Source: Xiheimicrobium sp052034585
GTDB taxonomy: Bacteria > Myxococcota > Myxococcia > Myxococcales > Myxococcaceae
Assembly (NCBI GenBank): GCA_052034585.1
Contig: JBPOIJ010000081.1
Location: forward strand, 1 to 64,000
Reading direction: 5' to 3'
Length of the DNA: 64,000 nucleotides
Positions 63,415 through 64,000 of this stretch are shown in pieces. Position numbers and translations under genes: made by a program. Within the stretch, counting starts at the first letter, position 1; the number at the start of each line of letters is the position of its first letter. The notes below the pieces were generated by a model. That model did no database searches and was not told where the DNA came from. It saw nothing but the letters and a program-made list of their open reading frames with translations.

Positions 63415-63684
63415 TCACTTCATCGAATTGCATCGACGAACGACGGCCCTCGGGGACCGCACCATCGCGAGCACCTCGCGCGCATGTTCGAGCAGCCGGC
63501 TCCCTTCTTCGGTCAGCTCCATTCCATGGGGGCGGCGCCAGAAGAGCCTCGCGTCGAGCTCGGCTTCCAGAGCGCGGACGTGGCGGGTGAGCGGCGGCTG
63601 TGAGATCGCGCATCGTCGGGCGGCCCGGCTCACGCTGCCCTCTTCCGCGACGGCGACGAAGTACTCGAGTTGGGTGAGGCTCAC
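63415..63684 (-). CDS. HTH-only LysR-type protein (truncated or stand-alone DNA-binding domain)
   Basis: An 89-residue protein starting at GTG 63684, containing a complete LysR helix-turn-helix (SLTQLEYFVAVAEEGSVSRAARRCAISQPPLTRHVRALEAELDARLFWR) and the start of the linker helix (LTEEGSRLLEHAREVLAMV), then stopping after RSPRAVVRRCNSMK. The usual 200-residue effector domain is absent, and the downstream DNA belongs to the convergent lipoprotein gene, so no frameshifted remainder exists nearby. Either a pseudogene remnant or a stand-alone DNA-binding protein. A perfect ATAC-N7-GTAT site lies 41 bp upstream of its start. Confidence 0.7.
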   Translation of the reverse strand: MSLTQLEYFVAVAEEGSVSRAARRCAISQPPLTRHVRALEAELDARLFWRRPHGMELTEEGSRLLEHAREVLAMVRSPRAVVRRCNSMK

Positions 63685-63724
63685 TGGACCAGCATACGTG
63701 AGCTGGCGTGACGCGCGGCGGCCC

Positions 63725-63739
63725 ATACCCAAACGGTAT
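63725..63739. promoter_or_regulatory. Candidate LysR operator, ATAC-N7-GTAT
   Basis: ATACCCAAACGGTAT is a perfect 4+4 palindrome with a 7-bp centre, the exact form recognised by several LysR-type regulators, and it satisfies T-N11-A. It lies in the divergent gap between the HTH-only LysR gene and map. Recognition by that protein is inferred. Confidence 0.6.
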
Positions 63740-63775
63740 TGGTCTCGATCGCCCACAGCGTGATGAGGACGAGCG

Positions 63776-64000
63776 ATGGTCCTCGTCAGCCGGCGTCAAC
63801 TTCCCCGCTTTCGCCGCGCAGGCCGGGTCGCCGCCGAGACGCTCCGGGTCGTGGGCGATCGGCTTCGTGCCGGGCTCTCGACGGCCGAGCTCGATCGCTG
63901 GGTGAGAGAAGACACCCGAGGCCGGGGCGCGACGCCGAGCCAGCTCGGCTACCACGGCTTCCCTGCGGCGGTGTGCACGAGCCGCAACGAGGTCGTCTGT
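63776..64000 (+). CDS. map: Methionine aminopeptidase, type I (5' part; runs off window)
   Basis: Seventy-five codons are present before the window ends. The segment MVLVSRRQLPRFRRAGRVAA ETLRVVGDRLRAGLSTAELD, followed by GATPSQLGYHGFPAAVCTSR and NEVVC, is the unmistakable N-terminal part of methionine aminopeptidase, which removes the initiator Met cotranslationally. The frame is open to the edge and the metal ligands (Asp, His, Glu) would lie beyond it. GAGGA at 63765-63769 gives a suitable ribosome-binding site. It diverges from the HTH-only LysR gene. Confidence 0.9.
   Translation, partial: MVLVSRRQLPRFRRAGRVAAETLRVVGDRLRAGLSTAELDRWVREDTRGRGATPSQLGYHGFPAAVCTSRNEVVC

Noticed and set aside
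63689..63706. CCAGC/GCTGG inverted repeat near the HTH-only LysR gene
   Set aside because: Five-bp arms are too short in GC-rich DNA, and the ATAC-N7-GTAT site nearby is a far better candidate.

Overview
The window is GC-rich (roughly two-thirds G+C by eye), densely coded DNA from a member of the Myxococcota, probably a Myxococcus/Archangium/Cystobacter-like fruiting myxobacterium or a close relative. Evidence: two proteins end in MYXO-CTERM-type tails (7041-7922 and 27011-30349), two Ser/Thr kinases carry DWG in place of DFG, lipoproteins with Asp-Ala-Gly or Gly/Ser/Ala tethers abound, and two proteins contain DDGN-type or related cysteine-rich repeats. No prophage, insertion sequence, CRISPR array, rRNA or tRNA was seen. 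It looks like ordinary chromosome with a rich cell-envelope gene content.

Layout, left to right. 1-3.5 kb: a lipoprotein truncated by the window edge with a 15-bp tandem repeat, a LysR regulator divergent from an NTF2-like protein, an NAD-binding epimerase-like protein and a DUF2141 protein. 3.5-11 kb: an RseP-like site-2 protease, TsaB, an aspartate-semialdehyde-dehydrogenase homologue lacking its catalytic residues, a MYXO-CTERM protein coupled to an outer-membrane barrel, a PKD lipoprotein and a MoaD-MoaE fusion. 11-20 kb: a 697-residue cysteine-rich lipoprotein, an alcohol dehydrogenase, an esterase, a benzoate-CoA-ligase-family enzyme, a methyltransferase/acetyltransferase pair and an MJ1255-like glycosyltransferase. 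20-30 kb: a GH49-like lipoprotein, two paralogous membrane Ser/Thr kinases flanking a lipoprotein, and a large thrombospondin-3/Ig-like MYXO-CTERM protein. 30-42 kb: membrane hydroxylase, MgtC/DUF4010 protein, scramblase-like protein, acyl-CoA dehydrogenase, GDPD-like lipoprotein, an SDR-RidA-enoyl-CoA-hydratase operon, two paralogous surface lipoproteins and glutaryl-CoA dehydrogenase. 42-54 kb: mfd, then a subtilisin-like lipoprotein gene cluster headed by a hybrid histidine kinase, then an acyltransferase-epimerase pair. 54-64 kb: an ECF sigma factor with a membrane anti-sigma partner, a 1272-residue TPR membrane protein, a phospholipase D protein, a PPC-like lipoprotein, a GGSSA-repeat lipoprotein, an HTH-only LysR protein and the start of methionine aminopeptidase.

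The most interesting non-coding feature is the 53.44-53.73 kb gap. It holds a consensus sigma-54 (-24/-12) promoter followed after about 11 bp by a roughly 77-nt transcript unit folding into two strong hairpins and ending in eight T. Three 10-bp-phased near-repeats lie upstream. This looks like an enhancer-dependent small RNA gene, in architecture reminiscent of the myxobacterial developmental sRNA Pxr. Other items of note are the catalytically dead Asd paralogue, the MoaD-MoaE fusion with an internal Gly-Gly, the kinase pair, and an HTH-only LysR protein that still faces a perfect ATAC-N7-GTAT operator.
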